A stretch of 64,000 nucleotides of DNA from Pohlia nutans (Eukaryota; Streptophyta; Bryopsida; Bryales; Mniaceae). The stretch spans positions 12,927,001 through 12,991,000 of the forward strand of contig CM040088.1 in assembly GCA_022496805.1 (NCBI GenBank), in the 5' to 3' direction. Below the pieces are notes generated by a model. That model saw only the letters and a list, made by a program, of their open reading frames with translations. It had not been told where the DNA came from and made no database searches. Positions 11,339-22,366 of this stretch are shown in pieces (position 1 is the first letter of the stretch; each line of letters begins with the position of its first letter). Position numbers and translations under genes: made by a program.

Positions 11339-12175
11339 ATGGAGTCGATCACCAAAGCAACGGTTAGGTCATTGTATACATGCCACCTTCGTCATTATCC
11401 TGTTGCTGCTTTGCGCAAACCATTTTTGGGTTTATCTTGGTGCATTGTGTGAGATGTGGAGGCGAGGACCGTCATGGGCCATGGCCCAAGGATGGAGAAG
11501 ATTAGGGTTGGGTATCGGGACATGGTGTCCGTGACGTCAACAAAGTGTGGCGGGAGTGATAGAGGGAGTGGGGGCGACAAGGGGAAGCACGTAGAGGTGT
11601 CGTTGCCGATGCACGACGTGACGGGCAACTACGCGTCGGCGTTGTACATCACAGCGGTGAAGATGAACGCTTTGGACCCTGTACGGAGCGATTTGGAGCA
11701 GGTTGCGGGAGTGGCGGGTATGGACACGCTGTTCTCGGAGTTCATGCGCGACCCGTCGGTGCCCAAACCGGCACTCATGAAGGCTTGCGAGGACATCTTC
11801 AAGGAGACCAAGTTCCATGACGTCTCTAAGAACTTCATATCCGTACTGGCGGAGAATGGGCGCCTCGCGTTCGTACCCCGCATTTTTACTTCCTATTGCG
11901 AGCTCTTGTTGGCACACCGCGGCGAGGTGAAGGTGCAGGTCACTACGGCCTTAGAGCTGACAGCCGCCGATTTGGAGGAGATCAAGAAAGCCTTGGGCAA
12001 GGTTTTGAAGAAAGGCAATGCCAAGATCACGCAACACGTAGACCGCAGCATCATCGGCGGCATTGTGGTGGCCATTGGCGACAAGTTCATCGATCTCTCT
12101 ATTGCTCGGAAAATCAAGATGATGGAGAAAGTGTTGTCAAAGGTTGTCTGGTTGCCATTAGCTCGTTCTGGTTAG
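11339..12175 (+). pseudogene. ATP synthase OSCP (subunit O) intronless copy 1
   Basis: Encodes the oligomycin-sensitivity-conferring protein fold, the stalk subunit linking F1 to Fo in mitochondria. Family motifs visible: NYASALYITAVK, LFSEFMRD, KNFISVLAENGRL, LLAHRGEVKVQVTTALEL and the C-terminal IIGGIVVAIGDKFIDLSI. A Met at 11339 opens a transit-like peptide (MESITKATVRSLYTCHLRHY) in the same frame, but a TGA at codon 38 separates it from the mature part, which is open from 11456 to 12175. The copy is intronless and GC-rich in AT-rich DNA, which suggests a retrocopy. The mature part has no frameshift, so a short non-imported product cannot be excluded. Copy 2 at 27131-27899 is about 85% identical at the protein level. 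Confidence 0.8.
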
Positions 12176-12232
12176 CAAATTTGTTGCGTCAATTACAATC
12201 GTAGCACTGTGGAAATTTTCATTTTTATGTAG

Positions 12233-13340
12233 ATTATTGTAATTAATGTGAAATACACTAAATGTTTTAAAATAGCCACATATTTCTACGCAAGGTCTTG
12301 AGGAAGCAACCCATTTATAAACAGTGGGGTTGTGCGCGACATGATAAGTCAATTTAGACTTATTTTTCCATTTATATTAAACTTATAATAAACTAATTTT
12401 GATAGAACCAAATGCTATAATCAAAATTATTTTATTATATTTTATTATAAGTTGATGCAAATTAGAAATAGAACAAAATGTATTATATGAATTTCTATCC
12501 TATCTTAATAAATGTAATATATATAAATATATATTGTTATAAAGGATAAAAACAAGAAGTTGGAATCATTATTTATTTAAAAATAAATAAATAGAATTTC
12601 ACAAAAATCCATTACTATTAAATCTCAAAATCAATAATTACTATATCAGTAGTAAAGTATCATATATGATTTTATTCTTTTTCAAATACTCAAAGGTTAA
12701 TTAAACATAGTGTTTATTAGCTTCAATGAAATCTATGTGATACTTAACTTACAATGTGTAATTTATTATTAATTCATAAATTTTATAACATACTTAATTA
12801 CCAACTAGTGTGGCCTTGTGATTTAGCCATGTTTTTAAATATTATTTTGTTTTTATAATAATTTGTTCAATTTAAAAAAAAGAATTGGAATACTTTTTAT
12901 TTATTCATTCATTTTGTGATCATCTATATGTATATCACATGATTAAAACTTGTAATATCATAAGGTTGAATTTTCTAAAATCCATTTATGTTAGTTTTAT
13001 AATACAATATCCATGATTTATTTATTTTTAAATTGTATACTCTTTATTTGTTTATTTTGTGACTATCTATATGCATATCACAAGACCAAAACTGTAATAT
13101 CACATGATTTAATTTTTATATTTTTAGAATAATTCATCCATGGTTTAATTCAATTTATAGTGACAAAGTTCGACTTAAAATCCATAATTTCTACACCGTA
13201 GGTCCGAAAGTTAAGAAACGACTTCAATGCACCCCTATTTATCTAGAACTTTATGTCAATACCAAAAACGCGGCCAATGGCCCCATGGTCTAGGAGATGT
13301 TGACATTATATACAAAACAAAACAAAACAAACCACTTTTT
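12233..13340. other. AT-rich intergenic DNA, no gene seen
   Basis: Very AT-rich, with no protein-like frame and no clear terminal repeats. Two similar stretches near 12900-12960 and 13030-13110 (CATCTATATG.ATATCACA) suggest a small diverged duplication. Confidence 0.6.
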
Positions 13341-13787
13341 TTAAACCTATATGTGCCTAAACGTGCATTTTTTGGACGATGAACAAATTTCATCTACGTT
13401 TTATCATCCGTCATGCACTTTTTGCAGTGTGAATTTTTTACTATAGATTTTATGAGAAGCTACCTTCATGCATGTGAGAACCAATTAAAAAAGAGATGAT
13501 TTGTAAATTTTTTATGCCTCATTTCAGATTGCAATGATTCACAAAAAATTCCTAAAATCTTAGTTCAAAAGTATTCAAATGTGCTCTTGAAAAAAAATCA
13601 GTTTAAATTTTATACAAAAATATTGGTGATTGCAATCATAGATTTAACATTATGGATAGAATCTAAAATCACAATGTTTAAATTTTATTCTTACATCAAG
13701 TTCAAAATATCCCTCTTAATTGCATTTTATAATGCATCTTTGCAAAATTGCCCAATTTGAAGAGGGTTGTAGGCATTTAGAGGTTAA
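13341..13787. mobile_element. TTAA-flanked MITE, family 'K' copy 1
   Basis: Interior closely resembles 46736-47312 in the same orientation (GTGCATTTTTTGGACGATGA, ATCCGTCATGCACTT, AATTGCATTTTATAATGCAT). The right edge is GGCATTTAGAGGTTAA and the left edge TTAAACCTA is degenerate. Confidence 0.65.
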
Positions 13788-14452
13788 TGCATAGTTATAA
13801 AAAGAGCTTGAGAGTGCTTACCAAAAAATTAGTAATTAGAATGAAAGGGATATAGACCTATTTGCTTCTATATATATTTAAATAAAATTTTAAATACTTT
13901 TTGAGTATCTTAAAACCATATGTAATATTTTTTATTATATTTTTCATTTTTATTGTTTACCTTGGTTATATACTAAAAAAATGAAGGGATCTATAGATGT
14001 ATGAAGAGGATCGTATTCTGCCCTTATTATAATTATAAATTTTATTATGTTTATAATCAAATGTATAATAAGCCCTAAAATTTAAGGATCTTCTTATTCT
14101 CACACCCCTACATAATACAATCTATTATTTTATACTTATTATAGGTCCTATCTAATTATAGATAAATATTTTTGACACATAAAATACATATTCTAAAAAC
14201 TTTTGATGTCCTTTTTCTAATGAAACATACATCATCACAATCATAAGTGATTAAGTCATATTATTTTGTAATATAAAACATAATAAATCTTCTTATAAGA
14301 AGTGGGGCGGGCGCAAGGTGAACATTTTTACAAAATATATTTATGAAAATTCTACTACGTCAATAATACCAATATCTTCGACATTAGTAAAAATATTTGG
14401 CTTCTATAAAAAGTCATAGCCTTGAATTAATAATTAGTGTGTCTCAAAATAA
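13788..14452. other. AT-rich spacer
   Basis: No coding frame, RNA gene or terminal repeat recognised between the TTAA element and the 1.6 kb element. Confidence 0.5.
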
Positions 14453-16061
14453 ACACGCAATTTGCTATTTATGCACTTGGTCAAGTGCGTTCATTTTATC
14501 AGCAAAATCTTGCTTAAGAAAATTTGTGTAAAAAGTTCCCTAAAAAGCAGCAATTTTGTCTTTCTACAAATCACTTATATTGTAAACAAACATTTTATTT
14601 ATTATTCTTATCATTATCTTATCTTTTATCTTTTCATTATCTTGCTTCTTTTATCTTGTTTATTTCTTGTCTTCTTTCTTATCTTCTTCTTTTTCTTCTA
14701 GTTTTTCTTCATTCCTCTTGTGGAAACTGCAAATTCTACACCTGCACCGAGGAAAAAAAACCAAAAAAAAAGAAAGAAAGTAAATTCTTCTTTTTTTCTT
14801 TTTTCTTTTTTTGGTTTTCGTCTTCTTTTTTGTTTAGGGCTCATGAACCCTAAAAATAAAAATAAAAATAAAAATTAAGGTTCAGTCGCTGGCGGCTGAA
14901 CCTTAAAAGACGGTGGAGGAAAAAAAATTATCTTTTCTTTTGTTTAGGGCTCTTGAATCCTAGAAATTAAAAATTAAAAAAAAGAAAATTTAGGGCTAAG
15001 TTGGCGGCGGCTGTACTCTAAACGACAGAGGAAGGAAAATTTGAAAAATAAAAAATAAAAAATAAAATAATAATATTTTTATTCTTCTATTTTAGACTGT
15101 TGAGGGTTGTTGGGTGCGCGGCTGCACTACCAATCATTATTCCTCTCCTCTCCCTCACTCCCTTTCCTTTCCTCTCCTTCTCTCCCTCTCTCCCTCTCTT
15201 CCTCTCTCCCTCTTCCTCTTCCCTCTCCCTCTCTTTCTCTTCTCTCTTCCTCTCTCTCTCCCCTCTCCTCCTCATATATATAGGGACAAGAGGGAAAGAA
15301 AAAGGGATTAGGGAGAGGAGAGGAAGAGGGATTGGGTGCGTAGCCGTGCACCCAACAATCTTCATTAGTTCAAAAATAGATTTATATTATTTTATTTTCT
15401 CTCTTTTTTCCTCCTCCGCCGTGTAGGGTTCAGTCGGCGATGGCTGAGCCTTAAATTTTCTTTTTTAAAATTTAAAATTTTAGGGTTTATGAGCCCTAAA
15501 AAAAAAAGAAGATAAAAAAAATTAAATTAATTTTTTTTCCTCCACGGTTGTTTAAAGTTCAGCCGCCGATGGCTGAATCCAATTTTTTTTTAATCTCCAT
15601 TTTTAGGATTCATGAGCCCTAAACAAAGAAGAAGACGAAATATATATATTTCAGTTTTTAGGTTCCATGAGTCCTAAACAAAAAAGAAGACGAAAACCAT
15701 TTTTTTTTTTTGGGTTTATTTTCCTTGGTATATGTGTAGGATTTGCGACTGCCACAAGAGGAATGAAGAAAGAATAGATGAAAAAGAACAAGACAAGAAG
15801 GAAAAGAAAATGAAGACAACAAAGATGACAACAAAGATGACAACAAAGAAGACAAGAAAGGAATAAGATAAAGTATAGGTAAAAGAAAAGATAAAGATAA
15901 GAATAAAAAATAAATAAAAGAATTGTTTGTTTATAATGAAAGTAAATGTAGAAAGACAAAAATTGCTATTTTTTATAGAAGTTTTTAGACAAATTTTTTA
16001 ATGCGTCCGGGGGCCAGGTGCATGATTATATGGCCAAGTGCGTAAATAGCGAATGACGTGT
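14453..16061. mobile_element. 1.6 kb TIR/foldback element, family A copy 2
   Basis: Ends ACACGCAATTTGCTATTTAT and its diverged inverted copy match the termini of 8303-9899. Here the arms extend inward about 400 bp (14453-14870 against 15640-16061): both contain a segment around CCTCTTGTGG and CCGAGGAAAA or its reverse complement. The middle holds repeated small palindromes of the type TTTAGGGCTCATGAACCCTAAA (cited in pieces) and GTTCAGTCGCCGATGGCTGA, plus a (CCCTCT)n tract. Frames on either strand are low-complexity. Confidence 0.65.
15140..15275. repeat. (CCTCTC)n tract
   Basis: Pyrimidine-rich simple repeat that generates Ser/Pro/Leu-rich and Arg/Glu-rich open frames on the two strands. 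These are not genes. Confidence 0.9.
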
Positions 16062-16114
16062 TAATAATGACAATAATGGGTGTAGCTAGTCCGCACTCTA
16101 GGTGCGCTTGCAAC

Positions 16115-16516
16115 CAACTAATGTAATACCATAACAAGGAGGCCACCCAGAGAGTGAGTATTTGTTGTCTATGCTCCGTAAGGGAAAAGACTACGAAAAC
16201 TCTTCGTTTTCAGGAGTTATTCCACTGGACAGTAACAACAAGCAATAAAAGTAAATACAGGGTAAATACTAAGTTAGAGACTATGCAACTAGCTACTTGT
16301 TATCTTTTGAAAAATAAGGTTCACTTCTCAAAAAATGAATTTTTTGATTTTTTGATTTTTAAAAAATGATTAAAAATGGCCCAAAGTTGGTTTAGCAATA
16401 GAAAATATAGCTAAAAATAATTTATTCTATTTCAATGTTTTTTTGTCCTCATAATTTCCAATATTTTACATTTTTATTTTTGGATTATTTTTTGGTGACC
16501 CTACTATGGTACTACA
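16115..16516. mobile_element. 400 bp TIR element
   Basis: Left edge ATGTAATACCATAACAAG pairs with right edge CTACTATGGTACTACAATAG in inverted orientation with mismatches. The interior matches 11045-11290 (GGTTCACTTCTC, AAAATGATTAAAA, TAGCTAAAAATAATTTA). Confidence 0.5.
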
Positions 16517-16541
16517 ATAGTAAACTACACTGAAGAGGTCA

Positions 16542-16874
16542 TGAACCCTTAAACATCAAAGCAAACCCCACGGGCTTGTTGATGAGAGAATAATGGAGAA
16601 AAATGTGGATTTTTTCAACCAAATTTGAAATGGATTGGTGCTTTGGAAAGGTGATGAAAAAGAGAGGCTAAATTTAGCAAATATGCCTAAACTAAACAAT
16701 TGTAGAACAATACACAATGAAATGAAGGAATCAAGGGAAAGGGGGAAGTATGATTGGGCAGCGGTTGTGGAGAGAGTCAAAGCATCTAAAATATATTAAA
16801 AAATAAAAATAAAAAAACATAAAAAATGTTAGCGAGCAGCGTTTGCTGGCCAACACAGAAGGCAGGTTGGCGGT

Positions 16875-16905
<31 letters not shown>

Positions 16906-16987
16906 TCAAACAACAACAACAAATATAGACTTTCGGAGATGCTCCTCAGGCTGCTTTCAAATGACCCTTTTGACGTTGAAAGGTTAA
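16542..16987. mobile_element. TTAA MITE, family 'CCCTTAAA' copy 2
   Basis: Left edge TGAACCCTTAAACATC (TTAA mutated to TGAA), right edge GACGTTGAAAGGTTAA. Homologous to 10683-11024. Contains an (AT)n tract near 16876-16900. Its right TTAA is also the left TTAA of the next element. Confidence 0.65.
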
Positions 16988-17573
16988 CCCCTAAATGAGG
17001 TCCTTACTCACCTCTAGATTTAAAAGATTGCAAAGATGCATTATAAAATGCAACTAAGAGGAATATTTTGAAGTTGATGTATGAATAAAAGTTGTACATT
17101 ATGAATTTTAGATTCTAAGTATCCATACATTAGATCTATGATTGATATCACCAATATTTTTGTATAAAATTTGAAACATAAAATTCATAAGACTTTTGTA
17201 ATTTGATTACAATTAAAATATTGACAATCTGTGGATGAATTTATTGTGATGAATTAAAATGTAATATTCTAAGTGTAGTGATTTTTGAAGATATTTTGGT
17301 TGCTGAATTTTATGAGTTGATTTTTTCAAGAGCACTTTTGAACTAAGATCTTAGACATTTTTGGTAAATCACTGCAACATGAAATGAGGCATAAAAATTT
17401 CACAAATCATCCTCTTTCTAATTGGTTCACACATGCATAAAGCTAACTTCCCATAAAATCTATTGTAAAAATTCTACAATGCAAAAAGTGCATGATGGAT
17501 GAGAAAATGGAGTTTGATTTTGTACATCCTACAAAAATGCATGGTTGGACATTTACATGTTAAGGGGACCAAA
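16984..17573. mobile_element. TTAA MITE, family 'K' copy 2 (reverse)
   Basis: Begins TTAACCCCTAAATGAGG and continues with ATGCATTATAAAATGCAACT and TGAATAAAAGTTGTACATTA, the reverse orientation of 46736-47312. The right edge is degenerate around 17570. It directly abuts the previous TTAA element. Confidence 0.65.
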
Positions 17574-19079
17574 AAAATTGAGGGACTTACCATGTACAAA
17601 TCACCTCGTGGTAAACATGGGTGTACAATAATATTGAGATGACTCTGCAGTAATTGTTGTTGTCAAGTAGAAAGAGTAATTGTGGTTAATATTGAGATGA
17701 CTCGACATTAAATTTTTATATTGAGATTACTCTATTCATGGCAAATTCAATTAAGTACATGATAACATATTAAGTATTAGTGTAGTGCACACATGTGCGC
17801 ACAATGCAGTGGTGTGAGAACATGGTAAACTGAACCAATTGCGATCCTTGTGAGGAAGTAACAATGGAAGGTTCAAAAATCCATTGAAATTTTATTCTTT
17901 GTGAAATTTTTTTGCTAGTAAAATAAAAGATACAATGTTAAACAAAGTCTAACAAAATAATCGCAAAATTCATCTTCAATAAGTATTTATATGTGTTATA
18001 GTAAGGTTGAAGTGGTTAAAATTGAAAAAGTAGTTTCGACCAAATTGAAAAGTAGATATAAAACAATTTGAAATTGCATTAATTTAAATTTTCTAAGATT
18101 TTGTTTCTTTGGAGCCCGGAAATGCACAATGAACTTAAAGAATATATAATTTATATTCATATTGAACATGATTCAATCCACCAAATTCGCTTCCGAAATT
18201 TAATTTAGTCATCCATTTTTAAACTACACTTTTAGTAACATTTTCTAAATATTTTTATTTGAAACTTTGGATTTAAGTACCTAATAGGACAATGGAGGGC
18301 GCAACCTTAAATATATGACTATGTAGTGGTAATATGTGGCCTATGACCAAGAAACTTGTAATTTCAACATTAAGAATGACTTTATTGGTTCAATTTATTG
18401 TGCTTTCATCCAGTGCACATGTCTTGAATTGAAATAATAATATACATACATTTGTTATTGATTCATTAAATATGGATACAAATTAACAAGAACATGGCTC
18501 AATAAGGAATTAGATTACGTCAAGCTCCGACGGTGTAGTTTCATCTTTGTCCTCACACGATAAATCCATCTTAGAGATATATTGAAAAATATCTTCTTCT
18601 ATTGTGGTAAATATTCATATAGTATGAAATGTCCATAAATTAGTATGGGTCCCATTAGTACCCCAATTCAATGTAGAAGAGGAAAGACAAAGCAAAACTA
18701 GTTTTTAAGCTTGAAAGGTGGTAAAAACGAGTTTTGCCTTTGGATTTTTATACCAATAAGGTCGCACTAGGTGTTTTCACGCTAGAATGTCATAGTTCTC
18801 AACAAAAAAAAGTTTCTTATGTTATAAAGCATTTGTAGTAATGATGTAATATAAAAAATAGGAAAAATACCAATTTTTAAAAACATATTATGGATATTTT
18901 GGAATCTTTTCAAAATATTTTATATTATTTTGGAATATTTTTAGAACATTCCTACTGATGTCATTTAATCCGCTTGCAAACAACGTCGAATGCATATTTC
19001 AGCCACACCACAGGCTCTGTTTTAATTAGCCAACCAAGCTCGTAAGATTTTTTTGGGAATTTGTCATTTTAAGGGGCGT
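17574..19079. other. AT-rich intergenic DNA
   Basis: No gene recognised. A segment at about 18690-18735 (AAGCTTGAAAGGTGGTAAAA) resembles 50460-50485, so it is probably dispersed repeat. Confidence 0.5.
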
Positions 19080-19634
19080 TTAACCCCTAAATGCCCAGGG
19101 CATTCACAAAAAAGTCAAACAACACTTTCATATGGAGTTTGCTCATCAATAGTTTTTGATATATTTTTTGAAATATTTTTAATAAATGTAAACATATGTT
19201 TCCTATTGATCCTCAATTTTTCAAATTTTCTTAATGCGTTATAAATTTAATATGATTTTTGAAGTAAAATACACAAAGAAATTCATATAAATTACAAAAT
19301 TGTTCCTAATTACCAAAAATATATATAAAAGGTTCATGTTACAATGAAGAACCATACGGGAAAATTCAATTTATAATATATTTTCTAAATTTGGAAATTT
19401 GATAATGACATATGCTTTGTAGTGTAGTTTGGATTATGACCTCTTGACATTGCAAGTGCAATAAAATACTTAATATTATGATTTTTTCAAATTTACAAAG
19501 TGAAGTAGAAACTAGACTTGATAATCTCCATTTTTTTAGTTGGACTTGAAAGCAAAAAAAATCATCTTTAAGGTTGAAATCAAATTTGACCAACCACCAT
19601 CCACTATTTGGATGCTTGGGCATTTAGGGGTTAA
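19080..19634. mobile_element. TTAA MITE, family 'CCCCTAAATGCCC'
   Basis: Left edge TTAACCCCTAAATGCCCAGG, right edge TTGGGCATTTAGGGGTTAA: inverted termini of about 16 bp with TTAA at both ends, 555 bp long. No coding potential. The 85-codon minus frame inside is a by-product. Confidence 0.8.
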
Positions 19635-20679
19635 TGCAAAGGATCAAATTTTTTTGCCATAAACATATAATATCCACCTTGCTCACATAATCTTTTGAAA
19701 TCATTTTTGAATACGATACCTTTATTTTATTGGAATTGAGGAAAATTATTGCCATCTTTATATCTTCAATGAAATGCATCAATTAAGGCAATAAAGTATT
19801 TATACTATAACGTCACCGAATGCAATGTATTACATTTTGATCCAAATACTATTTATATTATTTTTTTGATTATTAATATACATACAATTCTAGAATACCT
19901 TTTCACTGTGGTTAACTTTCTGCCAAAAAAATAATTTCAATGACCAATAAAAAATGTTACCGCCACATTCTCCTTATTATGCGATGTCATACTACACATT
20001 TTGAACGCCCTACTGTGAAAACACCCCACTGTGTTGACTGGGAGATTCAGTCCTACCACCTCTCCAATGCATGAGAAGCTCCCCCAAACCTCTCTCAAGT
20101 TCCCATGGAGGAATCTTGCTGTCCACCCATCCCGGCCTCAAGCTCTCCCAAAGCAAGGAGCTTGATGGCTTGTGGAAAGAGTTGTCAGAAGAATCTATTT
20201 GAAGTGTAGAAACTCAAGCTAGAAGAAAGGATCCTTGTGTTTCACTTTGTGGATAACTCAATTGTTATTGTATATGTGTTTATCATATATTTAACGTATT
20301 GTTATTGTATGTGTGTACGTGTGTATGTAAAACATCACAAAAACATGACTTGCCAACTTTGTGATGCACATCTTAAACTCCTTGACAAATATGTGTAAGG
20401 GAGGCCCTTACTTCACCCTCAGCTAGATTATGAGCTTGAAGATTCAGAGATTCAATCTGCTATTCTCTTGGGGATTTTGGTAACTCTTGTAAGACATTGC
20501 ACTGGTAATGTTTTGCTTTGTAGCATGGGACATCCAGATACTCATACAACACAATCTTAACCTTGAGTACTATTTACAATACATCTTCACTCCTTTGCAT
20601 TGTCGTGATGAATATTACGGGATGATATTATGTGATGGTTTGAGAATCTTTATTGAATGCTTGGACCAAGGAAAGGAGC
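19635..20679. other. Intergenic DNA with one degraded fragment
   Basis: Mostly AT-rich. A GC-richer segment at about 20045-20210 (ATGAGAAGCTCCC, CCCATGGAGGAATCT) resembles 50820-50940 at roughly 70% and may be a broken copy of an unidentified gene or repeat. Nothing else recognised. Confidence 0.45.
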
Positions 20680-20952
20680 ATCAGGAATTTAGGACCTCAC
20701 TGATTTTTAACGATTTCTGTGCGACATTCGATATTTCTTGGGTTTGTACTTTTTCTACACAGATTTCGCGCTGATTCTGCATTGAATCCGCACGGCTTCT
20801 ACATTCATTCTTTTTGTTGTCAACAAAGTGTGGAATCCGTGCGGAATTAGCGCAAAGTACGTGCAAAATCCGTGCGAAAAATGTACAAACCCATGAAATA
20901 TCAGATGTCGCACGGAAATCGTTTAAAATCTGTGGGGTCCTAAATTCCTGAT
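20680..20952. mobile_element. Foldback MITE copy 1
   Basis: ATCAGGAATTTAGGACCTCA at the left is mirrored by the inverted copy ending CCTAAATTCCTGAT. The arms exceed 100 bp and nearly meet in the middle, so the element can form one long hairpin. The interior carries repeated CCGTGCGAAA-type motifs. Confidence 0.85.
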
Positions 20953-21095
20953 GAGGGTAGTTCATGGAGCTCATGAGACAACATACAAATTTTCAGAACT
21001 TGATGCAACTCAACCTAGATAACTCAAACTTGCGAAGTATTTTCACCTTTATATGTGAGTTGAGCCTTGCATCATTCAACATCCTTCTAACTAGC

Positions 21096-21298
21096 ATCAG
21101 GAATTTAGGACCTCATTGATTTTTAACGGTTTCTGTGCGACATCCGATATTTCATGGGTTCGTACATTTTTCACATGGATTCCACACGGATTTTGCGCTA
21201 ATTCTACACTGAATCGGCACGGCTTCTACATTCACTCTTTCCGATATCGGATGTCGCACGAAAATCGTTTAAAATCCGTGGAGTCCTAAATTCCTGAT
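21096..21298. mobile_element. Foldback MITE copy 2
   Basis: Same termini as copy 1 (ATCAGGAATTTAGGACCTCA and inverse) with a shorter centre; 203 bp. Confidence 0.85.
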
Positions 21299-22366
21299 GG
21301 CCTATATAACAATCACAACAACACCACGTTTCTCATTCAATCATATGATGGACAACCTCTATTGCAACTTCAAAACGCTCTATTGTGATTGCTCTTACAC
21401 ACATCTCTTCTATACAGGTGTAAGAACAGGTAGTATACCACCACGGCCAACTGGAACCTTGGATAATTACTCCCTTTTGATTCTAGAAACATGACTGTGA
21501 AACATACCCTACTGATTCTCTTGTGGAACAACGGGCCTGCAACTTCAAGAAAATGGCATTGTCAAGATCTGCAAGCCTTGTACGAGAAAACTGACGCAAA
21601 TGCACCATCATGACTCAAACAACTTGTAGATCAAGCCTCAAACAACTCGCACATTACAGCCACACAAGTGCAATGAGTTTGAAAAGGACATCATAACACT
21701 AAAGAAGGACAAGATGATGAGGTAGAAACCATGCTCTCCATATCCACTGCTTGGTTGCCACCTCTACACAAATGGGCGCCATTGAGGTTATGGTATGTTT
21801 AGATATCACACTTGATTTTTGTTGATTGCACTTGCTCGATTAGAAAACAATCTTCATGTCATAATTTCTTAACCTCACCCATACAACAAACTATTATTGG
21901 AACGCTGTAAGCACAAAGCCCAAGTCATAAATATGAGTTGTTGATCAAATGCAAGTCACAAACAGCAACACTGTCTGGCTTTATTTTCATTTCTCATGAA
22001 AATCACAAGCAAAGTGAGTCATTAGAGCACCAAAACCTTCCCCCCTTTTAACCAACTCATGGTCACACTGATCTGCCAACTGCAAGAAGAAGAAATGGCT
22101 CTACACCGAGTATGATATTGCATCTGGAAACTCTTTCCGAAATCCTACACTGATCATAACCACAAAACTGCTGAAAGAATCTCGCTTCATTTGTCACTGA
22201 AACAAACAACTTGATAGCCTCAGCTCACCGTGGGAGCATGTGCTTGCATTGCACACGAACGTAAAGAGTGTTTTGACTAACATGGGCCACCACCTCAGGT
22301 ACAATAGAGACCCGGGATTTCAATTGCCAGTCACATGATGGATTACACACTTGAGAGAGCGCTCAC
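21299..22366. other. Region downstream of FolD
   Basis: Moderate GC, no protein-like frame. The part nearest 22366 is presumably the FolD 3' UTR. I see no RNA gene. Confidence 0.4.

Noticed and set aside
11537..12117. Minus-strand frames of 74-126 codons opposite OSCP copy 1
   Set aside because: Shadows of the GC-rich OSCP coding strand.
15087..15426. Ser/Pro/Leu-rich and Arg/Glu-rich frames of about 100 codons
   Set aside because: Simple (CCTCTC)n repeat translated in several frames.
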